A DNA stretch of 64,000 bases, from assembly GCA_958299035.1 (NCBI GenBank), contig CATQJL010000112.1, forward strand, positions 66,185,117 to 66,249,116, in the 5' to 3' direction. Source of the stretch: Cylicocyclus nassatus (taxonomy: Eukaryota > Nematoda > Chromadorea > Rhabditida > Strongylidae). How positions within the stretch are numbered: the stretch's first letter is position 1; every line of letters starts with the position of its first letter. Positions 13,635 to 29,222 of this stretch are shown here, one piece after another. Made by a program: the position numbers and the translations under genes. A model generated the notes under the pieces. It saw nothing but the letters and a program-made list of their open reading frames with translations, ran no database searches and was not told where the DNA came from.

Positions 13635-16600
13635 GGCTTCTGCTATTTTCTAAAAATGGAAATGGTCAGCTTTACATCGCCATGAACACGCGAAAAAATT
13701 GTTTTAAGCTTGGTTTGGCAGTGAAATATGTAAGCTTTCATGGTTGATTAAAAAAACAAATTTCAAATGAAAAGAACTGAGATTTAAATTATTTTTTTTT
13801 CAATTCAATGAATGAGTGAGGGCGGGCTGTTCTGCGCGCGCGAGTAGCTGGCAGCTAGCGGCTGGCAGAGCTATCGTTATTCTTGACCGCCACCCCAGGT
13901 AGCCACCCCACATGGTACGTTTCACTCTTTCATGGAGCGGAGCCCTGGCTCCCCTCGCCGTGCAGGAGAGCCGTTGTACCACTGACGTTGGGAGCTGGGG
14001 GCCCAATCCGCGACAGAATGGAAAGCAGTTACAATAAACTGTGTGAAGCTATTAAAAATACATTCTAGGATAGGAAATTGAAACTTGACAAAATAAACTG
14101 AAGCAAAATACACGCGTCTGAAACACATCATTTATTTGAGGACGGGGTCCAGGCTAAGCCTAACCCCCTCCGATTAGTGCCAGTATGTAGGCCCAATGAG
14201 AGGGGCATTGCGCTGGTCCGTTCCTCCAATGTTGTCTCTGAATGGAGTTAATGGGCCTGGAAGAGCCAAAATGCTATCAAGGCCCGCCTAGATCCTATCA
14301 AGCTCCGCTCAACCATGTATCCAAGGCCGTCCGCGCCTCAAGACAGGGCTCCCAGGAATCGGGGGTTTTTTTTTTGGGGGGGGGGGGGGGTTTGAACAAA
14401 CTGAACACCATAATCGTAATCAGGGCCACGGAAAGGCTCCACAATGGCAAAAAAATGAGAGGCGAATTCTTGGATGGACGCTGCCTTCAAATGGTATGAC
14501 TTGCTTATTGACACAATGAAACTTGTCGGATCCACTACATTGGTAGTGGGGATTGTTAGGGATTTGATTGTGACTCTGGGCATTTCGATCCGCGGAAACT
14601 CAAAAAATCAGTTTTGCCATTCACTACTACTTTTATTTTGTACTAGATGGCGTAACCGGTCCCGCCCGGGAAGTGGGCTACTTGATCCCAAATGCGTTGC
14701 GACTTACCTCCCTTCTCCATATTTGCGACGAAACTATGATTTGTCATCCTTGCTGACTTGAAACATCAGACGCTTCGCTGAGAACTGTAAATGAACTTTA
14801 CCGCTCGGCCTACATGACTATGAGGAAATGACCCAACAATGGTTGGTGAACTTTCATTCCTCATCGGCTCACACACAAAAGAGTCTATAAGCCACATATG
14901 TACTTACTAACGAACAAATTTACAGACTTTGAGTTTTATTTATATAGAGATAACTGAACAACGTTGAAATAAAATTTGTGCCTGTCGGACCTTTCAACTT
15001 CTATTCTTTATTAGACAATGAAGTAACAATTTTCCGTGAATAAGATTTGAAGTAGTATTTAGGAAGCTACGTATTTCAACCGACGAAACGTTATGGAGGA
15101 TGTTGAGGAGTGATATGTCAGTGATAATCACTTTGTTGATGTAAACACATTTGGCTATATATAGCTGTGACTGTATGGTATTTCTCAGTTTGTCCTCTCG
15201 GGTAGTAAGGAATCACTCAAGCCGTTCTCAAGCCACAACAGTGGCGATCAGGAACAGCCACACGAAGACCGCTCACCGATCGACACGTATGGTCCAATTA
15301 TAAAAGATGATGTTTTACCAGACAATAAAAAGCGGGACTTGATCCTTATGAAACTCGATGAGGAATCGTATCGAAATATACCGATGACGTCCTTCCCTTG
15401 AAACCATGTGAGACTGATCTGGAAGAAACAGTTGCGAATTTGCAAAAGGTTTTCGCATCTAAGAAAACACTTATACGCCGACGATATGAGTGTCTCCGGG
15501 TCACTTGCCCAGCACTGATGTCAACCAACATAAGTTTCAAGTGCGTCTTTTTGCCGACTGACGTTGCCGAATTTCTCCCAAATACACAGTTCTAAGAACT
15601 TCTGCATACTATGTGCTCACTTCATCAAAGGAATTTAGAAGCTGCTTTTTAAGGTAAATTTGTGCCAACCCAAGTTGAGGTCGGAGCTTGGTTGGAAAAC
15701 GAGACGAATAACAGGAGTTTCCCAAGAGTCCAACAATTTATCGAAAAAAAAATATAATCTATCCCATAGCATCGTCAGAAGCTATTTGAAGTGCTTGAGC
15801 CGCAGAAAAACTGACGTTCTTGGTTAAAACTGATTTCAAAAGCACTTTGAACCATTTAAAAGAAGTTGCTTCTTCATATTGAACTACGCCGAGGACAGTC
15901 TGTAGCGGATACCTCAAATTTCTCACCGTAACCTTACAAAAAATGGAAAGATTGCAGTTTTGAGTAAAGAAAAGAGCTTCGTTTGATGTGTTCGTATAAT
16001 CATGAACGCCAAATTAGCAATCAATAATAGTCCTAAGTTAACACCAATCTTTTCCGCGTATACCGTTTTCGTCTGTGCTCTTTCACACAGTACCAAGATT
16101 TTCTGAGATTATTCCAAAAAGTTCCCAAACTCCCAGCTCTCTTAGAAAATCTAGCTCAGTAAAGTCAATGTTTGTTATACGAACTTAATTTTAAACTAAA
16201 TGTGCATAAGAGTAGCGCATAAGAATACTTGTCACGCTGAGAAAATGAGATAGAAAGAAGCAGGCGAACTGATCGTCGTGCGAAAGAAATCCAAAAAAGA
16301 TATATATAAACAGCCCCACATTTAGGGCCGCATGCATTAACATCCCTGCTGTGGAAAGGATAGCAGTTTGACACATTCACGACAATACGACCCACCGGTG
16401 GGTCGTAAGATTCCTGAAGCTCTAGTTTTGCAATCTACGATGGAATTCTGAGGAATTCTGACACATGATTGGGGACACTAGGCGAAGCTCCAGCCAGAGT
16501 GGTCCGGGCTCGGGATACTGTTATGTAATGTTACCGTAGGTATCATCGGTTCCAAGATTCGTGTAGAGGCGAGGTTTTGCCAACTCAAAGCGTGGCGGTT

Positions 16601-16803
16601 TTTGATAGCGAGAGAGTACAAAAAACAATGCTATGACGTAGAGGTTTAACAAGTTTACCTGTGTTATCAGGCAAAGTCTGCAATACAGCTCTACACGAAT
16701 CGTGGAGACGATCATATACCGATAGACATAAGACACAGACTTTAGCTCATCACTTCGCAGAATGATGATGATTCTGGAAGATCAAGTGTACATGCACAAG
16801 TAA
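13635..16803. other. Repeat-rich intergenic DNA, no gene confirmed
   Basis: It holds GC-rich blocks (13.8-14.35 kb) and a run of G5, T10 and G15 at 14361-14390. A sequence at 14472-14600 shares GGACGCTGCCTT with the palindrome at 18197-18544. A 22-bp palindrome lies at 16386-16407. At 15.19-15.60 kb there are two overlapping open frames, one containing the residues HLYADDMSV. This could be a decayed reverse-transcriptase fragment, but no other domain motif supports that. Confidence 0.4.
14361..14390. repeat. G5-T10-G15 homopolymer block
   Basis: Five G, ten T and fifteen G in succession: the longest mono-G run in the window and a strong candidate for length instability. Confidence 0.95.
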
Positions 16804-17635
16804 GGGTGCCTTCATACCGCGCCGGCAGCCGCCGCTAGCAGCCCGTAGCAGCCGCCAGCAGCCGCCAGCAGCCCGTAGCAGCCGCCAGCAGCCGCCAGCA
16901 GCCCGCAGCAGCCCGCAGCAGCCGCTGACCGCTTTTGTTAAAGAGGCGCAAAATCATCAGAATCATCAGAATCTTACTACTTTGAGTGCTCCTGCCTACG
17001 CTTTTCATCTTACACGCTTTTTCTTCTGTTACCGCCAGTGTGTAGCTCGACTTTGCATATTACATTTGTGTTCATTGTTCTGCTGCCGCACAGCGCATCC
17101 TATCGGTGCCCAAATTTCACTTTTGCAAACTGTCTTGTCTAAAACGAATGTGAGTCATTGTCAAAATTGAGAGAACCCACCCGCGAATCAACTCGGCGAA
17201 ATTGCGAAGTAGTAGAATGCAATGCAGATATGCACCGATAGCCAAGAAAAACATTGAAGCAAAAGCATACTCAAAAAGTAAACAAATTGCACACCTGCAG
17301 GAACTGGACGCATTCAAAGTCAGAAAAAGTCACACCGGAAAGAATCTTTTGCAAACTATGGTTCAAAACAGGATGACCATGGGCGGCATTGTGATGAAAT
17401 GGACACAAATATGATTTGTGAGATCGAACACCCACTGGCAACAACAGAAGAATAGGCAGGAGCACTTAAAGTAGTTTTTTAATGATTCTGCGCTTCTATA
17501 ACAAAAGCGGCCAGTGGCGGCTACGGGCTGCTGCGGGCTGCTGGCGGCTGCTGGCGGCTGCTACGGGCTGCTACGGGCTGCTGGCGGCTGCTACGGGCTG
17601 CTAGCGGCGGCTGCCGGCGCGGTATGAAGGCACCC
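16804..17635. mobile_element. Foldback element with terminal arms of tandem GC decamers
   Basis: GGGTGCCTTCATACCG at 16804 and its inverse ending at 17635 cap two arms of about 120 bp. Each arm is a tandem array of decamers of the types GCAGCCGCCA, GCAGCCCGTA and GCAGCCCGCA. Inside the arms a second inverse pair, CCGCTTTTGTTA..GCGCA.AATCAT, continues the fold. The centre, about 16.97-17.47 kb, is ordinary AT-rich sequence with no recognised protein. Tandem repeats inside the inverted termini are the signature of Foldback-type elements. Confidence 0.85.
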
Positions 17636-18196
17636 AATACGGAGCGGGCAGAGACTGACGTTAGCCCACCAAAAAATATCGATCTTATTGATTTTAAGAT
17701 TTTTTTTGCATTGTTTATCCCAGAAAGCTCGAATCTCACAGGAACAGGTTTCGTAGCATGCTGATTAAGAACGATAGTCTCATGTCCTGATACCACCTTC
17801 TTACACCAGTTTCTTGATTTTTACGAATTCTGCCGCACTGCTGCCGTAGTCCCACTGTGGGAAAGTAGTGAACAAAGTGGACACTCTAATCATGATCAGC
17901 AGGTGAAACAACCCCAAAACACAATTCTTCACGACAATCCATGATGTTTGTTTCGTACAGAATGACTACCTCCGTAACCTTACCGTGTAATGCCAAAAAC
18001 TGAAGTAAATCATTTTTTAATAATCAGCGCCTTCGACTACCACTTTGGGGAATTCTTGGAGACATGTTTTGTACTTTTCAAAAAACTTCCATTCCGGACA
18101 ATACGACCTACGTGGGTCGTAAGACAGACAGAGCGGAAAAGGCTCTGGTCCGAAACAGCAGTAATCAGAAAATCGGCTTTGTCATGAATGTGTTAG
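17636..18196. other. Intergenic stretch between two foldback elements
   Basis: No exon recognised. It contains TACGACCTACGTGGGTCGTA at 18102-18121, a near copy of the palindrome at 16386. Confidence 0.45.
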
Positions 18197-18544
18197 AGGC
18201 AGCGTCCAGGCAGATCTGGACCTATGGGGCTTTTACGTGGAAAGTACTTTTGGGGCCCTAACTAAGGCACTGCCCAAGCGGCAGTTCAGGTAGTGCTCTA
18301 ATGGCTGAAATGTTCCACTCGAAACTGGCCCCGCGAACGTATTCGCATGGGTTCATGGCAGTTTCGCGCTAGGATCCACGCCATGAATCCATGCGAAACA
18401 CGGTAGCGGGGTCCAGTTTCGAGGGGAATATCTCAGGCGTTAGGGCACTACCTGAGCTGCCGGTTGGGCAGTGGCTTAGTTAGAGCCCCAAAAGTACTTC
18501 CCACGTAAAATCCCCATAGGTCCAGACTTGCCTGGACGCTGCCT
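18197..18544. mobile_element. 348-bp near-perfect palindrome (MITE)
   Basis: The arms start AGGCAGCGTCCAGGCA and pair in inverse over about 170 bp, through TCTGGACCTATGGGG, AAGTACTTTTGGGG and CACTGCCCAA, to a centre near 18370. Only scattered differences separate the arms, pointing to a fairly recent insertion. A G10 tract follows at 18622. Confidence 0.85.
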
Positions 18545-18777
18545 TTAAATGAAGCTTCATATCCTTTATGTCCTAGCTTAGGTATGCAACAGTTCAGGGA
18601 TCTTATTGATACAGCGATTAAGGGGGGGGGGAACACATGTATGGTTCATTCTTAAAATCGTGACGACGAGTTGACTGCGGTCTTTTCGCACACAGGAGCA
18701 TAAAACACTCATACAAACAGGCATCAACTCACGCCCAGCTCAGTTACTTCCAGTGCCTGAATACTATCATCTATGAC

Positions 18778-20165
18778 TTAATAATAACGGGCTAAGGGTT
18801 GTTTACGTCTGTTTGTCTGTGTGTCTGTGTGTACGTCTGTCTGTCACGAAATTCGTAGAGCGAGTTCCAGCCAACCTTAATTTTGGACAGCGGATGCTGC
18901 CAACGTGAGAGTCCAATATACAAATGCACGAGCGGATCCCTTGAGTGGATCCCTCGAAAAATGCGCGTGAAACGGATCCACTTGGCTTTTGGCCAGTGAA
19001 ATTGAGCCTGTAGCACAACTTTTTGCAAAGCCACTGATATGTTTGATAAGTTAATGTGCAAGCCATGGACTTGAGCCTAAATAAGTGAACTAAAGTTTAT
19101 TACTTTGCGAAAACGGCGTCAAAAAGAATAGATTACGTGAATGGCTAATTTGCTAAGATTTTACCCGCTCGTTTGAGAAGATTTTTGCACAGATATGTAG
19201 TCCACGGTGATTATGGCATCTTATAGCGAATATCAAGCCATGAAAAGTCCAAAAACCAATTCAAATTTGCATTTGTTCTTTTGCGAAAAGTTACATCCAC
19301 GTGAAATCACCGATCTTACATGAAAAAGCTTTTGGAATGAATAGTTGTTTACATATTATTCGCAATAGTCGGCATTGTGCGGTGAGTTTCAATGCCATTA
19401 TTAGGCGAGAATAAGTAGACGTATAGAGTAGGACCAGTGCGAACCTCTGCGAAGCAGAGGTGACGCACTGGTAACTTATAATAACGGGCTAAGGTTGTTT
19501 ACGTTTTTTTGTGTGTGTCTGTCTGTCCGTTACGAAATTCGAGGAGCATGTTCCAGCCAACGTCCTGATCCCAATTCTTGCATGGCGCATGCGAGCAGCG
19601 TGAAAGTACACTATGCGAAAGCACGAGAGGATCCGCTGACTGGATCCCTCAAAAATCGCGCGTCAAACGGATCCACTTTGCTTCTGACCAGCAAAATTGG
19701 GTCTGCACCACCACTTTTTGCGAAGTTGGGATATGTTTGACGAGCTAATGTGGAAGCCATGGACCCTAGCCCAGAAAACTGAACTAAAGTTGATTACTTT
19801 ACGAAGTTGGCGCGAAAAAGAATTAGTTGCGGTAAATGTTCAATTTACCAAGAATTTAATTGACCTTTGAGGAGATTTTTGCACAGAGATGTAGCCCACG
19901 ATGATTATTGCCCTTATGGCGACTGCCAAGCCATAAGAAACCCAAAAACCGAATCAAATTTGCATCTATTCTTTTGGGAGAAGTCTCATCCACGCGAAAA
20001 TACCGATCTCACACGAAAAAGCTTTAGGAATGAGTAGTTTTTTACAAATCATTCGTGATAGCCTGCATAGCGCGGTGAGTTTCAGTGCCATTATTATGCG
20101 GAAATGAGTAAGGCATACAGAAAGTAGGAGTGCGAACCTCTGCGAAGCAGAGGTGATGCACTGGT
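18778..20165 (+). mobile_element. Second head-to-tail dimer of the 691-bp repeat
   Basis: Copies 18778-19472 and 19476-20165 have the same ends as the pair in ferritin intron 2. They start with TAATAACGGGCTAAGGGTTG and end in the hairpin finishing CACTGGT. The junction between copies, CTGGT-AAC-TTATAATAACGG, is identical at both loci. The copies diverge by many substitutions, so both dimers are old. No open frame with transposase features is visible. Confidence 0.8.
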
Positions 20166-20496
20166 CATATATAAGCAGAAGAACCATTTGAGTAGAGACA
20201 GGTAGGTACCAGAGTGAGCGAATATTTTGTTCAGCTTCGTTCAGCTGCAGAAGGTGCGCAGAATTGCCATCGTCACGATTTTTCGAATGCCCCATGGATA
20301 TCTAGTTATCGTGTGCTACAACTCTTGCTTGACCCTGCTCCTATAGAAGGTTATAACCCAGGCGACCCAGCAATAATCGTTGGCAAAATACGGCCGATTT
20401 AGGAAGCCCCTGCATCATAATAATAAGCAAGATATATTTTAGGAACTCGCTTGCACGCAAAAGCAATTTCTTCATTGAAGGACGGATGAACTTTGC

Positions 20497-21381
20497 TCAG
20501 ACAGTCGCTGCGGCGGCGGGCGCGCCATAATAGCGCTACAGTGCGAGCGGCGCGCTCTATTTGATGCTGCCGTGCGAGCGGCGCGCCCTATTTGAGGCTG
20601 CCGTGCGAGCGGCGCGCCACAGTTGAGGCTGCAGTGCGAGCGGCGCGCCATCGTTCGCAGCCGGCGAGCGGCGCGCATTATTACGGCCGCCGGCGCGCTT
20701 ATTCGACACTCGGCGCGGCGGCGCGCGCGCCACTATAACTCTGTATTGCGAACGGCGCGCCCTAGTTGAGAGTGCGAGCGGCGCGCAATCTATCAGTGAG
20801 TGGCGTGCCATGATATCTTCCGCATTTTCACACGCTGTAAGCACAAGCGATACCTGCGTGAAGTACGACGCAGTGTTTTGGGTGCTTTATCGCCAATTCA
20901 TTAAGGTTATCGCTGTTTCGCAATGAAGTTGTCTCATTAACACAAGTGGGATTCTTCTAGTTCTTCCATTGAGACTCAGTCCTCTAAGCACCGCGAGTAG
21001 GTGCCGAGTTTAAATTCAAGTTTGAGAATTTGAATTTTTGAAATTTGAATTTTCAAATTTCAAAAATTTGGAAACTCTGGAAACTTCAAGTTCATATTTG
21101 AAATTGAAGCCATTGTTTGCCTGAAATTGAAGGTTGTCATCAGGTCTACCACAGATTCACCGTGATTCGCAGTGCTTCAAATGCGAATGGCAATTTTCAT
21201 ACCGTGCGAGCGGCGTGCCATTATCATATGGCGCGCGTCCCATCTACTCACGGCGCGCGTACCATTTACTCGCGGCGCGCGTGCCATCTACTCGCGGCGC
21301 GCGCGCTATTTGACGGCCGGCGGCGGGCGACATGAGGGGCCGCACGCATAGGACGCGCGCGCCGCCGCAGCGAGTGTCTGA
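20497..21381. mobile_element. 885-bp foldback element with GC-rich tandem-repeat arms
   Basis: The ends TCAGACAGTCGCTGCGGCGG and, in inverse, CCGCCGCAGCGAGTGTCTGA differ at one position. The left arm is a tandem array of a roughly 30-bp unit containing GTGCGAGCGGCGCGCC. The right arm has related units containing CGCGGCGCGCGT. The AT-rich centre has its own palindromic run, GAATTTGAA..TTCAAATTTC, near 21030-21070. Open frames here read only R/A-rich repeat translation and are not genes. Confidence 0.8.
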
Positions 21382-21827
21382 GTTGCGTGACCCAGCGCCA
21401 ACTACCGTACGCGCACTACGTCAGATGCAATTGCACAATCTGATGGTTGAGCAATCTGACTTCTTGTTTCAGGGTTTGGACACCATTAGTGTTTCAGAGT
21501 TGTTTGTTTGAGAATATATAGGCCAGTATATAATCATCTAATTCATGCGGAGAGTTCGGCTTGCTTGGATGGGCGCCACGCCACGCCGCATAATTCGGAT
21601 GTCATAGATTTTCCGTTGCTGATCTTATTGTCCTTTTGAATTTTTGCCAATGGACTTGGTTAGCTACTTATCTTGGCACCCTTATCTAAGGACGTTTTTT
21701 GTGTATTTCGGTTCTCACCAAAAGTGACTTTTCGCGGAGCTAATAGATATTACAATTCCATTCCATATCGCGGTTTGTTCCTTATCGTCATTTGTGTTTA
21801 GCAACACTTACTACGTTTTGCTTTCAG
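21382..21827 (+). promoter_or_regulatory. Upstream region of nars-1 ending in a trans-splice acceptor
   Basis: No gene is seen between the foldback element and nars-1, so the promoter probably lies here. TTGCTTTCAG ends at 21827, 14 nt before the ATG at 21842, and is the likely spliced-leader or 5'-UTR acceptor. Confidence 0.5.
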
Positions 21828-21841
21828 GGTAGATAGTCGAA

Positions 21842-26905
<5,064 letters not shown>

Positions 26906-27862
26906 TTTTTGTCTTCCCTGTGGATCTTTATAATGAGCTTCTGATATGCACTACTTTTATCTGACTAGGAGGACACATTTTCTGATTCAAAAATTGTTGA
27001 GTTATCTGTTGGCAGTATGGCAAGTTGTTATGGTAATTTATGGGCTGTGCGGTATAGGAATGTACTCATCTTATTTAATAAGCCATCTGTTGTCCACCCC
27101 TTGTAGTCTTGAGTATCGGGATTGTTCCTTGACCCGTGAACATGTTATGAGAAACGTGCTTATTGTGATTGTTGGCATGTTGTCTTCTAAATGAATCTAT
27201 CAACTATCAATAGTTTTTTGGATCTGCAACAAACTCAGTTATGGTTATGGTCTATGGTTATGCGCCTCTTTACTGAAATGAATATATTCTTATGAAAATG
27301 GAGGTGTAATTGAGCGGATTTTCAAGGCAACGCTTTGTTGGTACTGGATCAATATTTCATTGCACTTGAGCTTCCACACATCGGAATAATTATAGTCGGA
27401 ACCGCATATTTGATCGAATATTGTATTCGTATTCGAAAATTCAAACAGTCAAGTGTCAACAATGCTAAATCTAAACTTAGAATTCGAATGAACAAATATT
27501 CAAATAAATGCATTCGGTGAAATATTCGACTATCCGAATAAGTCGACTAATTGTACATGGTCGGATTTCCGAACATTTCGAATAAATTATTCGAATTTGA
27601 AAGTTTGGTTCCATTCTAATAACAATATTTCTATAGTTTATCACAAATCGAGATCATGAAGCCCGCAACATAGTGGTACCCGAAGGCATGGACTAGATTA
27701 CATTAGTGTAAAACAAAGTCTCATGAGATAGATACTAGAACTGGAAAGTTAACACTAACTTACATATGTTCTATCTAAAGATGTTCCTTGAGGCACAAGA
27801 GAATCTAATCTTGGTGTAGGAATGACAGTTGTCTGTATCACAGAGTGGTGCTTTGACAGGTA
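26906..27862. other. Intergenic region between the converging nars-1 and minus-strand membrane-protein genes
   Basis: The two genes are tail to tail. At 27.36-27.60 kb there are many short inverted ATTCGAATA/TATTCG motifs that look like a degenerate AT-rich MITE. No AATAAA was found close behind either stop codon. Confidence 0.45.
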
Positions 27863-29222
27863 CTATAGATGCGAATTCTGCAGGTAGAACTTTGCCCTGG
27901 GAATTTCCCCGCTGGGATTCTCATCTGGGGTTCTTGGTAGAATTCGCCGAGGTCTACGCTCTTCCGCGGCAAACTCTTTAGTTCGGCCCGTTCGCAATTC
28001 TTCCTGTGCTTTTAGCACTAAGTTTTCAACAGCATCTGGAGCAAGTCGTGTGGCCACGATCGGTGGAGGTGGTGGTGGACTGGGAGTTGATAAGGCTGAA
28101 GCTACTGTCTCTTGAGGCATGGGCTCTGCTATGGGGTTTATTGACTCCGTGGATTGACGTCCCATAAAACGAGTTTTGCTGTTGTTGGGAACCGAGCCAT
28201 TGGGTAGTTTCGCAGGAGGTTTCGGTTTTGTGGCTTGCCTTTTTGCAAGGGCCCTTGCAGCTCTTGGAGAAATAGCGCTTTTGCGTGGTGTACTTTTCTT
28301 TGTTCGTTTTGCTTTCTTCTGATTGTTTTGCTCTGTCGTTTTCGTCTTGACTGAAGAGCTTATATCTGCATTAGGCTCTTCATCGCTTTCCTTATCCTCT
28401 TCATAAATCGATACTGTTTGCAAGTTGGAGATGGTTACACGAGGTCTGGCAGAAGTAGGCTGATCGTCTTGGTCAATGCTTACTTCTCTAGTTGATCTCC
28501 TCCTGTACATAGCCCTTTTCACTGCTCCATCAAGCTGCTTTGCTACAATCTCGTCTTTTCCTCGTTTCATCAAAGCCTTAATCACCGGTGGTTCATGGGG
28601 ATATCTCGCTCGAACGGTTTTTGAAGTGAGAGGGAGTTCCAGTACATTGGAAGCCTTCTCCTCTCCCACTGCAGGGCGCTTCAATCTGTCCTTTAGAACT
28701 TCTCCATTAGCACGAGCGGCTTCAGCTTCTTGAAAAATTAGGGAAACGTTGGTTTCTTGCTTTTGTAACCGACGACTATTTGTCACATCGTTGGTTACAG
28801 AATCTTCTGGAGCATCCGTATCGGACCAAGAATTTTCCGACAAATGCATAAGCTTTTCCACTGTGAGCTCCTGTGGTTCTTCTATAGACTCTCTGGGCCT
28901 CATTGGCTTATCCCTCCTTGAGCGATTGTTTGCATTTCGCACAATCTGTCCAAAACGAATTTTCACAGCTGAACTCCATAGGCTATCCACATGCCAATAC
29001 CAGTGCCAGTAAACGTAGAGCTGGAAAGCTGCATTGAATCAGGTGGTCCCTTCTAAATTGAAAATAAGGAACGATTACCAAAAAGAAATTGAGCATTGTC
29101 CCTGTGATGTAGATAGAAATAGGCACAAAAGGTATAGCACGAGTATTTTCCATCATCTGCGGAAGTATTCGAGGAAGTGCTGCGATTAGAAGAATGAGGA
29201 GACCTATTCCATAGGCGGATTG
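27863..29222 (-). CDS. 3' exons of a multi-pass membrane protein with a long basic, proline-rich tail
   Basis: Exon 29079-29222 (48 codons, phase 0) and exon 27863-29020 (386 codons including stop) flank a 58-nt GTAATC..TTTCCAG intron. The first exon and the start of the second encode two or three hydrophobic helices, around AYGIGLLILLIAAL and FVPISIYITGTMLNFFL, then LYVYWHWYWHV. The remaining roughly 370 residues are a hydrophilic, probably cytoplasmic tail. It has KKAKRTKKSTPRK-like basic clusters, acidic patches, and SPPPPPP, which could bind an SH3 or WW domain. The architecture resembles small four-helix nematode membrane proteins with an added tail, but I do not recognise the family. 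The 5' part is missing. An unspliced reading of the upstream exon to 29309 is possible, and two phase-compatible exons lie far upstream at 59.3-60.0 kb. Confidence 0.7.

Noticed and set aside
20472..20844. Overlapping R/A-rich open frames on -
   Set aside because: They are translations of GC-rich tandem repeats in a foldback arm.
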